A stretch of DNA of 64,000 nucleotides from Ascidiaceihabitans sp023955215 (GCA_943788345.1 CALSPX010000007.1:1-64000), one strand, 5' to 3'; counted from the stretch's first letter, positions 26,340-34,337 are shown. Notes: generated by a model not told the origin, from the letters alone. Program-made: numbers and translations.

Positions 26340-26367
26340 AGGCGGCCCCTAACGAAAGGAGCCGCCT
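26340..26367 (-). other. Hairpin between rplR and rpsE
   Basis: AGGCGGC (26340-26346) pairs with GCCGCCT (26361-26367), with further CCT/AGG pairing within. No T run follows. It stands 10 bp past the rplR stop, so it could define a processing or stability boundary in the mRNA. Confidence 0.7.
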
Positions 26368-26376
26368 TCAAGTCGT

Positions 26377-26736
26377 TTAGATCTTCAAGCCACCTTCACG
26401 AGCGGCGTCAGCAACTGCTTTAACCTTACCGTGAAAGAGGAAACCACCACGGTCAAAGTAAGCGGTTTCAACGCCTGCTTTAAGTGCCCGCTCAGCAATC
26501 GCTGTACCGACTTTAGCAGCCGCTTCAACGTTGTTTTTGCCAACAACACCCAATGCTTTTTCGTGTGTGGAAGCGGACGCAAGCGTCACGCCATTCACAT
26601 CGTCGATCAGCTGGGCGCTGATGTTTTTGTTTGAGCGGTGAACGGAGAGACGCAAGCGTCCCGCGTTTACCCGGCGTAGTTTGTTCCGAACGCGCATGCG
26701 GCGCTTCAGAAACAGAGTTCTTTTGCTGTTTGCCAT
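26377..26736 (-). CDS. rplR: 50S ribosomal protein L18
   Basis: 119 residues, KRTLFLKRRMRVRNKLRRVNAGRLRLSVHRSNKNISAQLID, then ASASTHEKALG and the C-terminal AYFDRGGFLFHGKVKAVADAAREGGL. It binds 5S rRNA with L5 and L25. It lies 11 bp after rplF in canonical spc order. Normal length. Confidence 0.97.
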   Translation of the reverse strand: MANSKRTLFLKRRMRVRNKLRRVNAGRLRLSVHRSNKNISAQLIDDVNGVTLASASTHEKALGVVGKNNVEAAAKVGTAIAERALKAGVETAYFDRGGFLFHGKVKAVADAAREGGLKI

Positions 26737-26747
26737 CTGTGCGTTCC

Positions 26748-27281
26748 TTACTTCTTCTTGCCTTCTTTGCGGAAGACGAATTCACCCTTATAGCGAATAC
26801 CTTTGCCTTTATAAGGCTCTGGTTTACGCCAAGCGCGAATTTCGGCAGCAACTTGACCAACAGCTTGTTCGTCAATGCCTTCAACCACAATTTCGGTTTG
26901 CTTTGGAGATGTGATCGTTACGCCTTCAGGTGCAACATAATCAACATCGTGAGACAGGCCCAAGTTAAGCTTAAGCGTGTTGCCAGTCATGGCAGCACGA
27001 TAACCAACACCTTGGATCTCTAGTTCTTTTTTGAAGCCGTCAGTAACGCCGATGACCAAGTTTGCAATCCGTGTGCGGCTCATGCCCCACTGTTGGCGTG
27101 CGCGCTTGGATTTGCCACGTGGAGTGACAGATACAGCATCGTTTTCGACCGTAAGTGTCACATCATCCGTTGCTGAGAACGAACGTGTGCCCTTAGGGCC
27201 TTTGACTTCGATGGTTTGGCCGGACACAGAAGCGCTTACGCCTGCTGGAAGACCGACTGGTTTTTTACCAATACGAGACAT
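26748..27281 (-). CDS. rplF: 50S ribosomal protein L6
   Basis: 177 residues from ATG 27281 (MSRIGKKPVGLPAG), with a GGAGAA site; the frame upstream to 27335 lies inside rpsH and is not used. The two repeated L6 domains are intact, ending in RKPEPYKGKGIRYKGEFVFRKEGKKK. It sits near the GTPase centre of the 50S subunit. Canonical neighbours rpsH and rplR. Confidence 0.97.
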   Translation of the reverse strand: MSRIGKKPVGLPAGVSASVSGQTIEVKGPKGTRSFSATDDVTLTVENDAVSVTPRGKSKRARQQWGMSRTRIANLVIGVTDGFKKELEIQGVGYRAAMTGNTLKLNLGLSHDVDYVAPEGVTITSPKQTEIVVEGIDEQAVGQVAAEIRAWRKPEPYKGKGIRYKGEFVFRKEGKKK

Positions 27282-27291
27282 CTTGTTCTCC

Positions 27292-27684
27292 TTAGAATAC
27301 GGTGCAGAGCACTTCGCCGCCAACATTGGCTGCACGTGCTTTTGCGTCCGACATCACACCCTGTGGGGTGGAGACAATCGACACGCCTAGGCCCTGACGG
27401 ACCACTGGAATGTCATTAACGCCCATGTAAACGCGACGACCAGGTTTTGAAACCCGCTTCAATTCACGAATAACAGGTTCGCCCTCGTAGTACTTCAGGC
27501 TGATTTCGATAGCCGGGTGACCATCTTTGCCTGTCGTTGCTTCATAGCCGCGAATGTAGCCTTCATCAGCCAACACGTCCAATACCCAAGCACGCAACTT
27601 TGAAGCTGGTGTCTCGACTACGGATTTGCCGCGCAATGAAGAGTTACGAATGCGTGTGAGCATATCTGCGATAGGATCGTTCAT
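27292..27684 (-). CDS. rpsH: 30S ribosomal protein S8
   Basis: 130 residues: NDPIADMLTRIRNSSLRGK at the N-terminus, KPGRRVYMGVNDIPVVRQGLG and the C-terminal STPQGVMSDAKARAANVGGEVLCTVF. It binds helix 21 of 16S rRNA and represses the spc operon in E. coli by binding its own mRNA near rplE; no look-alike site was searched for in detail. Fifteen bp after rpsN. Confidence 0.97.
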   Translation of the reverse strand: MNDPIADMLTRIRNSSLRGKSVVETPASKLRAWVLDVLADEGYIRGYEATTGKDGHPAIEISLKYYEGEPVIRELKRVSKPGRRVYMGVNDIPVVRQGLGVSIVSTPQGVMSDAKARAANVGGEVLCTVF

Positions 27685-27699
27685 ATCTAATGCCCTTCC

Positions 27700-28005
27700 T
27701 TACCAGCTCGACTTGACCATGCCAGGGATTTGACCGGCAGAGCCGAGGTCCCGTAGCGCGATCCGCGAAATTTTAAGCTTACGGTAGTAAGCGTGTGGAC
27801 GACCAGTTAGCTGGCAACGGTTGTGCAAGCGTACTTTGGACGAGTTACGCGGCAATTTAGCCAACTTAAGAGTAGCGCGGAAACGCTCTTCCATAGGTAG
27901 GTCTTGATTGCTTACGATTGCTTTCAAGGCTGCACGACGTTCTGCGTACTGCTTTACAAGCTTCTCACGCTTAACTTCGCGTGCGATCATGGATTTTTTA
28001 GCCAT
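27700..28005 (-). CDS. rpsN: 30S ribosomal protein S14
   Basis: 101 residues of the long, zinc-free type: AKKSMIAREVKREKLVKQYAERRAALKAI and LHNRCQLTGRPHAYYRKLKISRIALRDLGSAGQIPGMVKSSW. Only one Cys is present, so the zinc-binding short form is excluded. Sixteen bp after rplE. Confidence 0.97.
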   Translation of the reverse strand: MAKKSMIAREVKREKLVKQYAERRAALKAIVSNQDLPMEERFRATLKLAKLPRNSSKVRLHNRCQLTGRPHAYYRKLKISRIALRDLGSAGQIPGMVKSSW

Positions 28006-28021
28006 ATCTATTCCCTCCCGC

Positions 28022-28576
28022 TTACGAGTTGAAAGGCATGTTGAAAGCTTTCAACAATGCTTTTGCTTCGTCATCGGTTTTCGCCGTAGTGGCGATCACA
28101 ATATCCATACCCCAGTTTTCATCGATTTTATCGAAATCAATTTCTGGGAATACGAGGTGCTCTTTTAGGCCCATGGCATAGTTGCCACGACCGTCAAAGG
28201 ATTTGCCAGATACGCCGCGGAAGTCGCGAATACGTGGCATAGCAATTGTGGTCAGACGATCTAGGAATTCGTACATGCGATTGCCGCGCAAGGTAACTTT
28301 CGCACCCATTGGCATTTCTTCACGTACACGGAAACCCGCGATGGATTTTTTGGCAATCGTGGTCAAAGCTTTTTGGCCAGCAATCAATGTCAGGTCGCCC
28401 TGAGCTGATTTGGCTTTCTTGCTGTCACGTACAGCAGCTGCACCGCAACCGATGTTCAACACGATTTTGTCCAAACGAGGGATCATCATGTCGTTTTTAT
28501 AGCCAAATTCTTCTTTCATGGCGGCACGGATTGTGTCGACGTATGAAGTTTTTAGGCGAGGTGTATAATCAGTCAT
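28022..28576 (-). CDS. rplE: 50S ribosomal protein L5
   Basis: 184 residues: TPRLKTSYVDTIRAAMKEEFGYKNDMMIPRLDKIVLNIGCG, GAKVTLRGNRMYEFLDRL, and FRGVSGKSFDGRGNYAMGLKEHLVFPEI. It binds 5S rRNA and contacts the P-site tRNA. The start overlaps the rplX stop by one base (TAATG). Normal length. Confidence 0.97.
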   Translation of the reverse strand: MTDYTPRLKTSYVDTIRAAMKEEFGYKNDMMIPRLDKIVLNIGCGAAAVRDSKKAKSAQGDLTLIAGQKALTTIAKKSIAGFRVREEMPMGAKVTLRGNRMYEFLDRLTTIAMPRIRDFRGVSGKSFDGRGNYAMGLKEHLVFPEIDFDKIDENWGMDIVIATTAKTDDEAKALLKAFNMPFNS

Positions 28577-28881
28577 TAGATCACATCCCCTGTTGTCTTA
28601 GCGAAACGTACTTTGTTTTCGCCGTCCATCTTGAAGCCAACACGTGTTGCTTTGCCGTTTGCATCAAGCAACGCAAGGTTGCTGAGTGCGATTGGCATAG
28701 CCTTAGGAATGCGGCCGCCTTGGGATTCTTGAGTTTGGCGCGTTGCGCGGATCGAAATGTTCAGACCCTCTACAACAGCTTTACCCGCTTTTGGATCAAT
28801 GGAAGAGATTGTACCCTCTTTGCCTTTGTCCTTACCGGTAAGAAGAGTAACCTTGTCACCCTTTTTCAACTTAGCAGCCAT
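28576..28881 (-). CDS. rplX: 50S ribosomal protein L24
   Basis: 101 residues from ATG 28881 (MAAKLKKGDKVTLLTGKDKGKEG); the seven codons before it overlap rplN and are not used. The KOW motif is at the N-terminus, followed by VEGLNISIRATRQTQESQGG. It starts 50S assembly. One base separates it from the rplN stop. Confidence 0.96.
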   Translation of the reverse strand: MAAKLKKGDKVTLLTGKDKGKEGTISSIDPKAGKAVVEGLNISIRATRQTQESQGGRIPKAMPIALSNLALLDANGKATRVGFKMDGENKVRFAKTTGDVI

Positions 28882-28882
28882 A

Positions 28883-29251
28883 TCAAAGCACCTCCGGAGC
28901 AAGGGAAATGATTTTCATGAAGTTTTTCGCGCGCAATTCGCGAACAACTGGGCCAAAGATACGTGTACCTACTGGCTCGTTATTGTTGTTCAAAATAACA
29001 GCGGCGTTGCCGTCAAAGCGAATGGCTGTGCCATCGTCGCGACGAACTTCTTTTGCCGTGCGAACGACGACGGCCTTACGGACGTCACCCTTCTTAACAC
29101 GGCCACGTGGAATGGCTTCCTTAACCGAGACAACAATGATGTCGCCTACGGATGCGTATTTACGCTTGGAACCACCCAGAACCTTGATGCACTGAACACG
29201 GCGTGCGCCGCTGTTGTCAGCTACCTCAAGATTTGTCTGCATCTGGATCAT
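28883..29251 (-). CDS. rplN: 50S ribosomal protein L14
   Basis: 122 residues: MIQMQTNLEVADNSGARRVQCIKVLGG, with VVRTAKEVRRDDGTAIRFDGNAAVILNN and the end RELRAKNFMKIISLAPEVL. It contacts 16S helix 14 in an intersubunit bridge. It lies 76 bp after rpsQ, a somewhat long gap with no clear structure. Confidence 0.97.
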   Translation of the reverse strand: MIQMQTNLEVADNSGARRVQCIKVLGGSKRKYASVGDIIVVSVKEAIPRGRVKKGDVRKAVVVRTAKEVRRDDGTAIRFDGNAAVILNNNNEPVGTRIFGPVVRELRAKNFMKIISLAPEVL

Positions 29252-29327
29252 ATGGTTTCTCCCGACCTGTAGGGGGCGATGCGTGCCTGATCCCTAGGGT
29301 TTCGATTATACTGTTAGTAGTCGCAGC

Positions 29328-29558
29328 TTATGCTGTGAGCACTTCCCAGCGTTTTGTCTTCGACTTCGGCGCGCATTCGATAATACGAACTTGATCACCA
29401 GTTTTGAAGGCATTCTGTTCATCGTGAGCCCGGTACTTCTTGGACTTACGGATGGTTTTCTTAAGAACCGGGTGCGTAAAGCGGCGCTCTACGGAAACCG
29501 TTACTGTTTGGGCGTTAGCATCAGAAGTCACTGTGCCGGTCAAAATACGTTTAGGCAT
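29328..29558 (-). CDS. rpsQ: 30S ribosomal protein S17
   Basis: 76 residues: PKRILTGTVTSDANAQTVTVSVERRFTHPVLKKTIRKSKKYRAHDE, the OB-fold core of S17, and the end VRIIECAPKSKTKRWEV. It lies 11 bp after rpmC. Nothing unusual. Confidence 0.96.
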   Translation of the reverse strand: MPKRILTGTVTSDANAQTVTVSVERRFTHPVLKKTIRKSKKYRAHDEQNAFKTGDQVRIIECAPKSKTKRWEVLTA

Positions 29559-29569
29559 TGGTGTGCTCC

Positions 29570-29773
29570 TTATTCAGACGCCGCAGCAGCGGCTTTTTGG
29601 TTCAAGATTGTTTTGACGCGTGCGGCGTTGCGACGTGCAACACGGATTTGCGCAGGGTTCTCAAGAGAGCCAGTTGCAGCTTGGAAGCGCAAGTTGAAGC
29701 TTTCTTTTTTCATCTCAGCAAGCTTTTCGCGAAGCTGATCTGGTGTCAGATCGTGTAGTTCTTGGGCGTTCAT
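29570..29773 (-). CDS. rpmC: 50S ribosomal protein L29
   Basis: 67 residues: MNAQELHDLTPDQLREKLAEMKKESFNLRFQAATGSLENPAQIRVARRNAARVKTIL, an all-helical protein at the exit tunnel that helps bind trigger factor and SRP. AAAGGAAAAGG precedes the start. It heads the third block of the supercluster, with a promoter-like pair about 80 bp upstream and an 11-bp repeat array further up. In most bacteria rplP abuts rpmC; here a 4-TM gene intervenes. Confidence 0.96.
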   Translation of the reverse strand: MNAQELHDLTPDQLREKLAEMKKESFNLRFQAATGSLENPAQIRVARRNAARVKTILNQKAAAAASE

Positions 29774-29850
29774 CGCCTTTTCCTTTCAACATCACCAGCT
29801 GGCCCCATTAGGGTGACCATGATTCTGGTGGAGTCCATAGTAGATGGCTG

Positions 29851-29879
29851 CGTATAGGAGGGTTTGGGATGTGTGGCAA
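29851..29879 (-). promoter_or_regulatory. Candidate promoter for rpmC block
   Basis: On the - strand: -35 TTGCCA (29879-29874), 17-base spacer, -10 TATACG (29856-29851). The same spacing and -10 stand before rplO. The repeat array at 29930-29968 lies 51-90 bp upstream of the -35. By-eye prediction. Confidence 0.6.
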
Positions 29880-29929
29880 GTCCCTTTTGTTTTATAGGGA
29901 AAGCAACGGATTTACCCAATTTTTATTAT

Positions 29930-29968
29930 CGGTATCACATCGGTATTGCGTCGGTATCACGTAGGTGC
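29930..29968. repeat. 11-bp tandem repeat, copy 2 (upstream of rpmC)
   Basis: Units CGGTATCACAT, CGGTATTGCGT and CGGTATCACGT in direct repeat, then AGGTGC, exactly as in copy 1 at 18716-18754. Differences between the six units are almost all C/T or A/G. It sits upstream of the predicted rpmC promoter and downstream of the 4-TM gene. Candidate binding array for a regulator or a family-specific dispersed repeat. Confidence 0.82.
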
Positions 29969-30042
29969 GAGCGACCGCTAGATGTGGTGGGCAAGGACAC
30001 CAAAACGCCAGCATCTCCCCCCAGACACGGCACATACCCCTG

Positions 30043-30474
30043 TTAGGAAGACCCCGTTTTAGCGCCACGGTCAAAACGCATCGCAAAGTAAAGGATCAGA
30101 TTTGAGGCAAAGGCCGACAGTAGGAACGTCACCCAGAACCAAATATCGTGATTTTCATGACGAAAGACGGAAAACAAAACCACCAACGCCAACAAATTAT
30201 AGCCCAACAGAATAAGACGGACTTTTGCGGGGCGAAGGAAAAGGCAAACAAGTGCCAGAAACCCCATCGTCGAAGCGGACACCCAAAAGAAGAAGCCCCA
30301 AATTCCTGTCGACACTCCAGGGCGGTACAGCTTCCCGGACCAGTACACGATGGTCGCAGCAATCCGGACAGTGAGGTACATGGCGACAATCAACAGTATT
30401 GAGAGGACGACAAACCTGAGAATGCGACTGGCAAATAGTGTATGAAATAGTGTCATAGAAAAAGAATGAACCAT
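30043..30474 (-). CDS. Hypothetical 4-TM membrane protein inserted between rplP and rpmC
   Basis: 143 residues from ATG 30474; ATG 30456 is an alternative and GTG 30513 would start inside the terminator. No good ribosome site is seen before any of them. Four hydrophobic helices fill most of the length (about residues 17-40, 51-72, 77-96 and 103-127), with a short polar loop HENHDIW and a basic end. I do not recognise the family. It follows the rplP terminator on the same strand, and repeat and promoter elements for rpmC follow it. Confidence 0.6.
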   Translation of the reverse strand: MVHSFSMTLFHTLFASRILRFVVLSILLIVAMYLTVRIAATIVYWSGKLYRPGVSTGIWGFFFWVSASTMGFLALVCLFLRPAKVRLILLGYNLLALVVLFSVFRHENHDIWFWVTFLLSAFASNLILYFAMRFDRGAKTGSS

Positions 30475-30493
30475 CGCAGGAAGCGACACAAAC

Positions 30494-30527
30494 AAAAAGC
30501 CCCCACCGATCACTCGGCAGGGGCTTT
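30494..30527 (-). terminator. Intrinsic terminator after rplP
   Basis: AAAGCCCC (30496-30503) pairs with GGGGCTTT (30520-30527), with CCGA/TCGG pairing inside; on the - strand TTTTTG follows. It stands 36 bp past the rplP stop and ends the second ribosomal block. Confidence 0.88.
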
Positions 30528-30562
30528 CAAATTTCTAAACCAATGCGCCTAGGCGCGAGGTT

Positions 30563-30976
30563 TTACCAGTCTTCGCGAACCACAACACGCGTTTTGATCG
30601 GCAACTTCATAGCTGCTAGGCGCAATGCCTCACGTGCGATGACTTCGTCAACGCCGTCGATTTCAAACATCACGCGGCCAGGCTTAACTTTGGCGGCCCA
30701 ACGGTCGACAGAGCCTTTACCTTTACCCATACGAACTTCGATAGGTTTGGCTGTGATTGGCACGTCTGGGAAAATACGGATCCAGACACGACCCTGACGT
30801 TTCATGTGACGTGTCATCGCGCGGCGAGCCGCTTCGATTTGACGTGCAGTGATACGCTCAGGTTCTGTTGCCTTAAGACCGTAAGTCCCAAAGTTCAGAT
30901 CGGAACCGCCTTTAGCAAGACCCTTAATAGAGCCCTTAAACTGCTTGCGGAATTTGGTACGTTTTGGCTGAAGCAT
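30563..30976 (-). CDS. rplP: 50S ribosomal protein L16
   Basis: 137 residues: MLQPKRTKFRKQFKGSIKGLAKGG, then ARRAMTRHMKRQGRVWIRIFPDVPITAKP and EVRMGKGKGSVDRWAAKVKPGR, with the Arg in the loop that is hydroxylated in some bacteria. It helps place the A-site tRNA. It lies 15 bp after rpsC. Confidence 0.97.
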   Translation of the reverse strand: MLQPKRTKFRKQFKGSIKGLAKGGSDLNFGTYGLKATEPERITARQIEAARRAMTRHMKRQGRVWIRIFPDVPITAKPIEVRMGKGKGSVDRWAAKVKPGRVMFEIDGVDEVIAREALRLAAMKLPIKTRVVVREDW

Positions 30977-30991
30977 CTGTGCGCCCCCCTA

Positions 30992-31699
30992 TCAACGACG
31001 ACCGCCGGCACCGCGAGGTGCTGGGCCGTCTTGGAGTTCTTGTGCTTTACGGTCACGCGCTGCTGGATCGTGTTCCATGATCTCGCCTTTGAAGATCCAG
31101 GTTTTGATCCCGATGATGCCATAAGCAGTCATCGCTTCAACGTGTGCGTAATCGATGTCGGCACGCAAAGTGTGCAACGGAACGCGACCTTCACGGTACC
31201 ATTCAGTACGCGCGATTTCTGCGCCGCCCAAACGACCAGCAAGGTTAATACGGATACCTAGGGCACCCATACGCATTGCATTCTGAACCGAACGCTTCAT
31301 AGCGCGACGGAAAGAAACACGGCGTTCCAATTGCTGTGCGATGGACTCACCAACAAGTGCTGCGTCCATTTCCGGCTTGCGTACTTCAACAATGTTGAGG
31401 TGCAATTCAGAAGCAGTGAAGTTTGCCAGCTTTTTGCGCAGACCTTCGATGTCCGCACCTTTTTTGCCGATGATCACACCAGGGCGTGCTGTGTGGATCG
31501 TAACGCGGCACTTCTTGTGTGGGCGTTCGATGATCACACGGGCAATACCCGCTTGTTTGCACTCAACTTTGATGAATTCGCGCATTTTAAGGTCTTCAAG
31601 AAGCAAGTTCCCGAAATCCTTAGTGTCTGCATACCAGCGGCTATCCCAAGTACGGTTAACCTGAAGGCGCATGCCGATTGGATTTACTTTATTACCCAT
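30992..31699 (-). CDS. rpsC: 30S ribosomal protein S3
   Basis: 235 residues: GNKVNPIGMRLQVNRTWDSRWY, KH domain with RPGVIIGKKGADIEGLRKKL, and the C-terminal domain with MGALGIRINLAGRLGGAEIARTEWYREGRVPLHTLRADIDY. It lines the mRNA entry and has helicase activity. A basic tail RGAGGRR ends it. The start overlaps the rplV stop by one base. Confidence 0.97.
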   Translation of the reverse strand: MGNKVNPIGMRLQVNRTWDSRWYADTKDFGNLLLEDLKMREFIKVECKQAGIARVIIERPHKKCRVTIHTARPGVIIGKKGADIEGLRKKLANFTASELHLNIVEVRKPEMDAALVGESIAQQLERRVSFRRAMKRSVQNAMRMGALGIRINLAGRLGGAEIARTEWYREGRVPLHTLRADIDYAHVEAMTAYGIIGIKTWIFKGEIMEHDPAARDRKAQELQDGPAPRGAGGRR

Positions 31700-32091
31700 T
31701 AGCTTTGCTCCCCTGATGTTGCTTCAACTTGACGAACCAAGATTGTAACCTCTGCGAAAGGCTTGAGGATCTTGCCGAAACGACCACGAGCACGTGGACG
31801 ACCACGTTTCATTGTCATGTTCTTGCCGACCCAAGCTTCTGCAACGATCAACTCGTCTACATCAAGGTTGTGGTTGTTTTCTGCGTTAGCAATTGCTGAC
31901 TGCAGGCATTTCTTCACATCACCAGAGATACGCTTTTTAGAGAACGTGAGGTCCGTTAGGGCCTTGTCCACTTTTTTGCCACGGATGAGTTGCGCAACGA
32001 GGTTCAGCTTTTGAGGGCTGGTGCGCAACATGCGAGTTTTTGCCATTGCTTCGTTATCAGCAACGCGGCGAGGGTTCTTATCCTTGCTCAT
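31699..32091 (-). CDS. rplV: 50S ribosomal protein L22
   Basis: 130 residues. The N-terminal extension SKDKNPRRVADNEAMAKTRMLRTSPQKLNLVAQLIRG is the form typical of this order; the family core follows with the beta-hairpin MKRGRPRARGRFGKI that lines the exit tunnel and is a macrolide-resistance site. The start overlaps the rpsS stop (ATGA). Confidence 0.97.
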   Translation of the reverse strand: MSKDKNPRRVADNEAMAKTRMLRTSPQKLNLVAQLIRGKKVDKALTDLTFSKKRISGDVKKCLQSAIANAENNHNLDVDELIVAEAWVGKNMTMKRGRPRARGRFGKILKPFAEVTILVRQVEATSGEQS

Positions 32092-32366
32092 TTGCGTTTC
32101 GCCTTCTTATCAGCCGCGTGACCGTAATAGGTACGCGTTGGTGAGTACTCACCAAATTTCTGGCCAATCATATCCTCAGTGACGTTCACTGGGATGTGCT
32201 TGTGGCCGTTATAAACGCCAAAAGTCAGACCAACAAATTGTGGTAGGATTGTAGAACGACGCGACCAGATCTTGATCACTTCGTGGCGGCCGCTTTCAGC
32301 AGTCGCTTCAGCCTTTTTCAACACATATGCGTCGACAAAAGGACCTTTCCAAACGGAACGAGACAT
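32088..32366 (-). CDS. rpsS: 30S ribosomal protein S19
   Basis: 92 residues: SRSVWKGPFVDAYVLKKAE, WSRRSTILPQFVGLTFGVYNGHKHIPVNVTEDMIGQKFGEYSPTRTY. It lies in the 30S head with S13. Three bp after rplB; overlap with rplV. Normal. Confidence 0.97.
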   Translation of the reverse strand: MSRSVWKGPFVDAYVLKKAEATAESGRHEVIKIWSRRSTILPQFVGLTFGVYNGHKHIPVNVTEDMIGQKFGEYSPTRTYYGHAADKKAKRK

Positions 32367-32369
32367 AGA

Positions 32370-33212
32370 TTAACGTCCCTTCTTCTTGGCGTGACGCGAG
32401 CGAATGATAAGCTTTTGCGACGCTTTGTTTTTGTTGCGAGTACGTGCACCTTTAGTTGGTTTGCCCCATGGGGAAACCGGGTGACGACCACCTGAGGTCC
32501 GACCTTCACCACCACCGTGAGGGTGATCGACCGGGTTCATTACGACACCACGTACAGAAGGACGAATACCCTTGTGACGCATACGGCCCGCTTTACCGAA
32601 GTTCTGGTTCGAGTTGTCTGGGTTAGACACGGCACCAACGGTGGCCATGCATTCCTGACGAACAAGACGCAATTCGCCGGAGCTCAGACGGATCTGAGCG
32701 TAGCCGCCATCACGGCCTACGAATTGTGCGTATGTACCAGCAGCACGAGCGATTTGACCGCCCTTACCAGGTTTCATTTCGATGTTGTGGATGATCGTGC
32801 CGATTGGCATGCCAGAGAACGGCATTGCGTTGCCTGGCTTGATGTCCGCTTTGGCCGCAGAGATGATTTTATCACCAATCGCAAGACGCTGTGGCGCCAA
32901 TACGTATGCCTGTTCACCGTCGTCGTATTTTACGAGCGCGATAAAGGCTGTGCGGTTAGGGTCATACTCGATGCGTTCGACAGTAGCCGATACATCCATT
33001 TTATTACGTCTAAAATCGACGATACGGTAAAGGCGCTTTGCACCCCCGCCTTTGCGACGCATCGTGATTCGTCCGGTGTTGTTCCGTCCGCCTTTTTTGG
33101 TCAAACCCTCAGTAAGAGTTTTGACCGGGCGGCCTTTCCAAAGCTCCGAACGGTCGATCAGTACCAACCCGCGTTGGCCTGGCGTAGTCGGTTTATACGA
33201 CTTAAGTGCCAT
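32370..33212 (-). CDS. rplB: 50S ribosomal protein L2
   Basis: 280 residues: ALKSYKPTTPGQRGLVLIDRSELWKGRPVKTLTEG, GRITMRRKGGGAKRLYRIVDFRRNK, and the peptidyl-transferase-related region with VMNPVDHPHGGGEGRTSGG, including the conserved His. It heads the second ribosomal block, 249 bp downstream of an acyltransferase gene; in other genomes rplW abuts rplB. Leader structures are described separately. Confidence 0.97.
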   Translation of the reverse strand: MALKSYKPTTPGQRGLVLIDRSELWKGRPVKTLTEGLTKKGGRNNTGRITMRRKGGGAKRLYRIVDFRRNKMDVSATVERIEYDPNRTAFIALVKYDDGEQAYVLAPQRLAIGDKIISAAKADIKPGNAMPFSGMPIGTIIHNIEMKPGKGGQIARAAGTYAQFVGRDGGYAQIRLSSGELRLVRQECMATVGAVSNPDNSNQNFGKAGRMRHKGIRPSVRGVVMNPVDHPHGGGEGRTSGGRHPVSPWGKPTKGARTRNKNKASQKLIIRSRHAKKKGR

Positions 33213-33333
33213 GTTGATGTCTTCCGTTTTGCTTATCGGGTGCAGTGTGCACCGTCATGGTTATAGGGCCCCGAAGGTCCCAGAATTGATGTTCTTATGG
33301 CCAGAAGCTTCGCTTCGACCGGAACAACAGCAA

Positions 33334-33355
33334 AGCCCCAGACGAATCTGGGGCT
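33334..33355 (-). terminator. Hairpin between the acyltransferase and rplB
   Basis: AGCCCCAGA (33334-33342) pairs with TCTGGGGCT (33347-33355), loop CGAA. On the - strand only a broken T tract (TTTGCTGTT) follows. It may end the acyltransferase message, or, if the promoter-like pair at 33371-33397 is used, it is a leader attenuator of rplB. Confidence 0.65.
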
Positions 33356-33370
33356 GTACCGATGGCTTCA

Positions 33371-33397
33371 CCTATAAAAGACAGGGGGTCGGGTCAA
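33371..33397 (-). promoter_or_regulatory. Weak promoter candidate for rplB block
   Basis: On the - strand TTGACC (33397-33392), a 15-base spacer, and TATAGG (33376-33371). The spacer is shorter than usual. A perfect TTGACA lies 20 bp further up (33422-33417) but without a good -10. Listed because it is the only candidate in the 249-bp gap before rplB. Confidence 0.3.
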
Positions 33398-33461
33398 GTG
33401 GTTTGGGTGAGGAATGTGTCAAGGCACGCAAAGAGGTTGCTGCCTAGTCGATCATTACCCC

Positions 33462-34337
33462 CTAAGTCCGATCCCATCGTCTCAGCAGCCAGTACCATTG
33501 GTCTGGGTTCGCCATGATCCGCGCGGACAGGCTGTCGTTGAATGCGCGTGTCATTGTCACTGGATCAGTGTGTGGGATGGGCGCTTCGAACTCTACGTGG
33601 AATTCGTTTCCGTCTCCTATCCGTATTCCGTAGGCGGGGACCAAGGGCACATCGTATTTAAGCGCAAGCTGTGCTGCGGATAGCGATGTGAGTGCGTCGT
33701 GGCCTAAGAACGGCAGTCCAGTCCCTTCCGCTTGTTTTTCATCCATCAGGATCGAAACGATGCCGCCACTACGGATATGGCGCACAAGGGCTTTGGTCCC
33801 TGCCCGTCCCGTTGCCAAAATGGGTTGCCCGCCCGCTTTGATCCCCGCAAGCAGGCGTCGTTCATAATGGCGGTTTTTGTTCGGGCGATAAACTGCGCCG
33901 CTTTCTAAACCGTTCATCTTGACCACAGCGCGAATAGCTTCCCATTGGCCAAAGTGCCCAGAAACGATGATCGCACCTTTGCCTGCGGCGCTAGCTTCTT
34001 TGATCGCGTCCAAACCTGGACCCGTGGTTTCAAACTTGTGGTGTTGGGTGTGAAATTCCGTAAGGTGGTAAATCTCAAACAGCGTACGTCCCATTTGGCG
34101 GCCCATCGACTGGCCCAACTTGGTTCGCGCGCTGCGTTTCATGTCTGGGAACACGCGCTTTGCTTCGCGGTCAAATCGGCGGGTGGCCGGTGGGAACCAA
34201 CGCACGATCAATCCCAATGTCGTCCCCAACCCGCGAGAGCGCAAATCGAATGCACGCCAGCGCAAAACAGTCAGCGCGGACCACAACGGAAAATAGCGGG
34301 CGTGGTGTAGCACTGATTTGAGAGGTTTAAAGAACAT
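33462..34337 (-). CDS. LpxL/HtrB-like lysophospholipid acyltransferase inserted between rplW and rplB
   Basis: 291 residues. It shows the lipid A acyltransferase family pattern: an N-terminal hydrophobic/basic segment, GAIIVSGHFGQWEAI with the catalytic H-x4-E, GAVYRPNKNRHYERRL, VSILMDEKQAEGTGLPFLG, and the C-terminal MANPDQWYWLLRRW. Such proteins add secondary acyl chains to lipid A, or to other lipids in some bacteria. A terminator precedes it (after rplW) and a hairpin follows it, so it is probably transcribed apart from the ribosomal genes. It interrupts the S10 operon on the same strand. The acyl acceptor is not certain. Confidence 0.85.
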   Translation of the reverse strand: MFFKPLKSVLHHARYFPLWSALTVLRWRAFDLRSRGLGTTLGLIVRWFPPATRRFDREAKRVFPDMKRSARTKLGQSMGRQMGRTLFEIYHLTEFHTQHHKFETTGPGLDAIKEASAAGKGAIIVSGHFGQWEAIRAVVKMNGLESGAVYRPNKNRHYERRLLAGIKAGGQPILATGRAGTKALVRHIRSGGIVSILMDEKQAEGTGLPFLGHDALTSLSAAQLALKYDVPLVPAYGIRIGDGNEFHVEFEAPIPHTDPVTMTRAFNDSLSARIMANPDQWYWLLRRWDRT

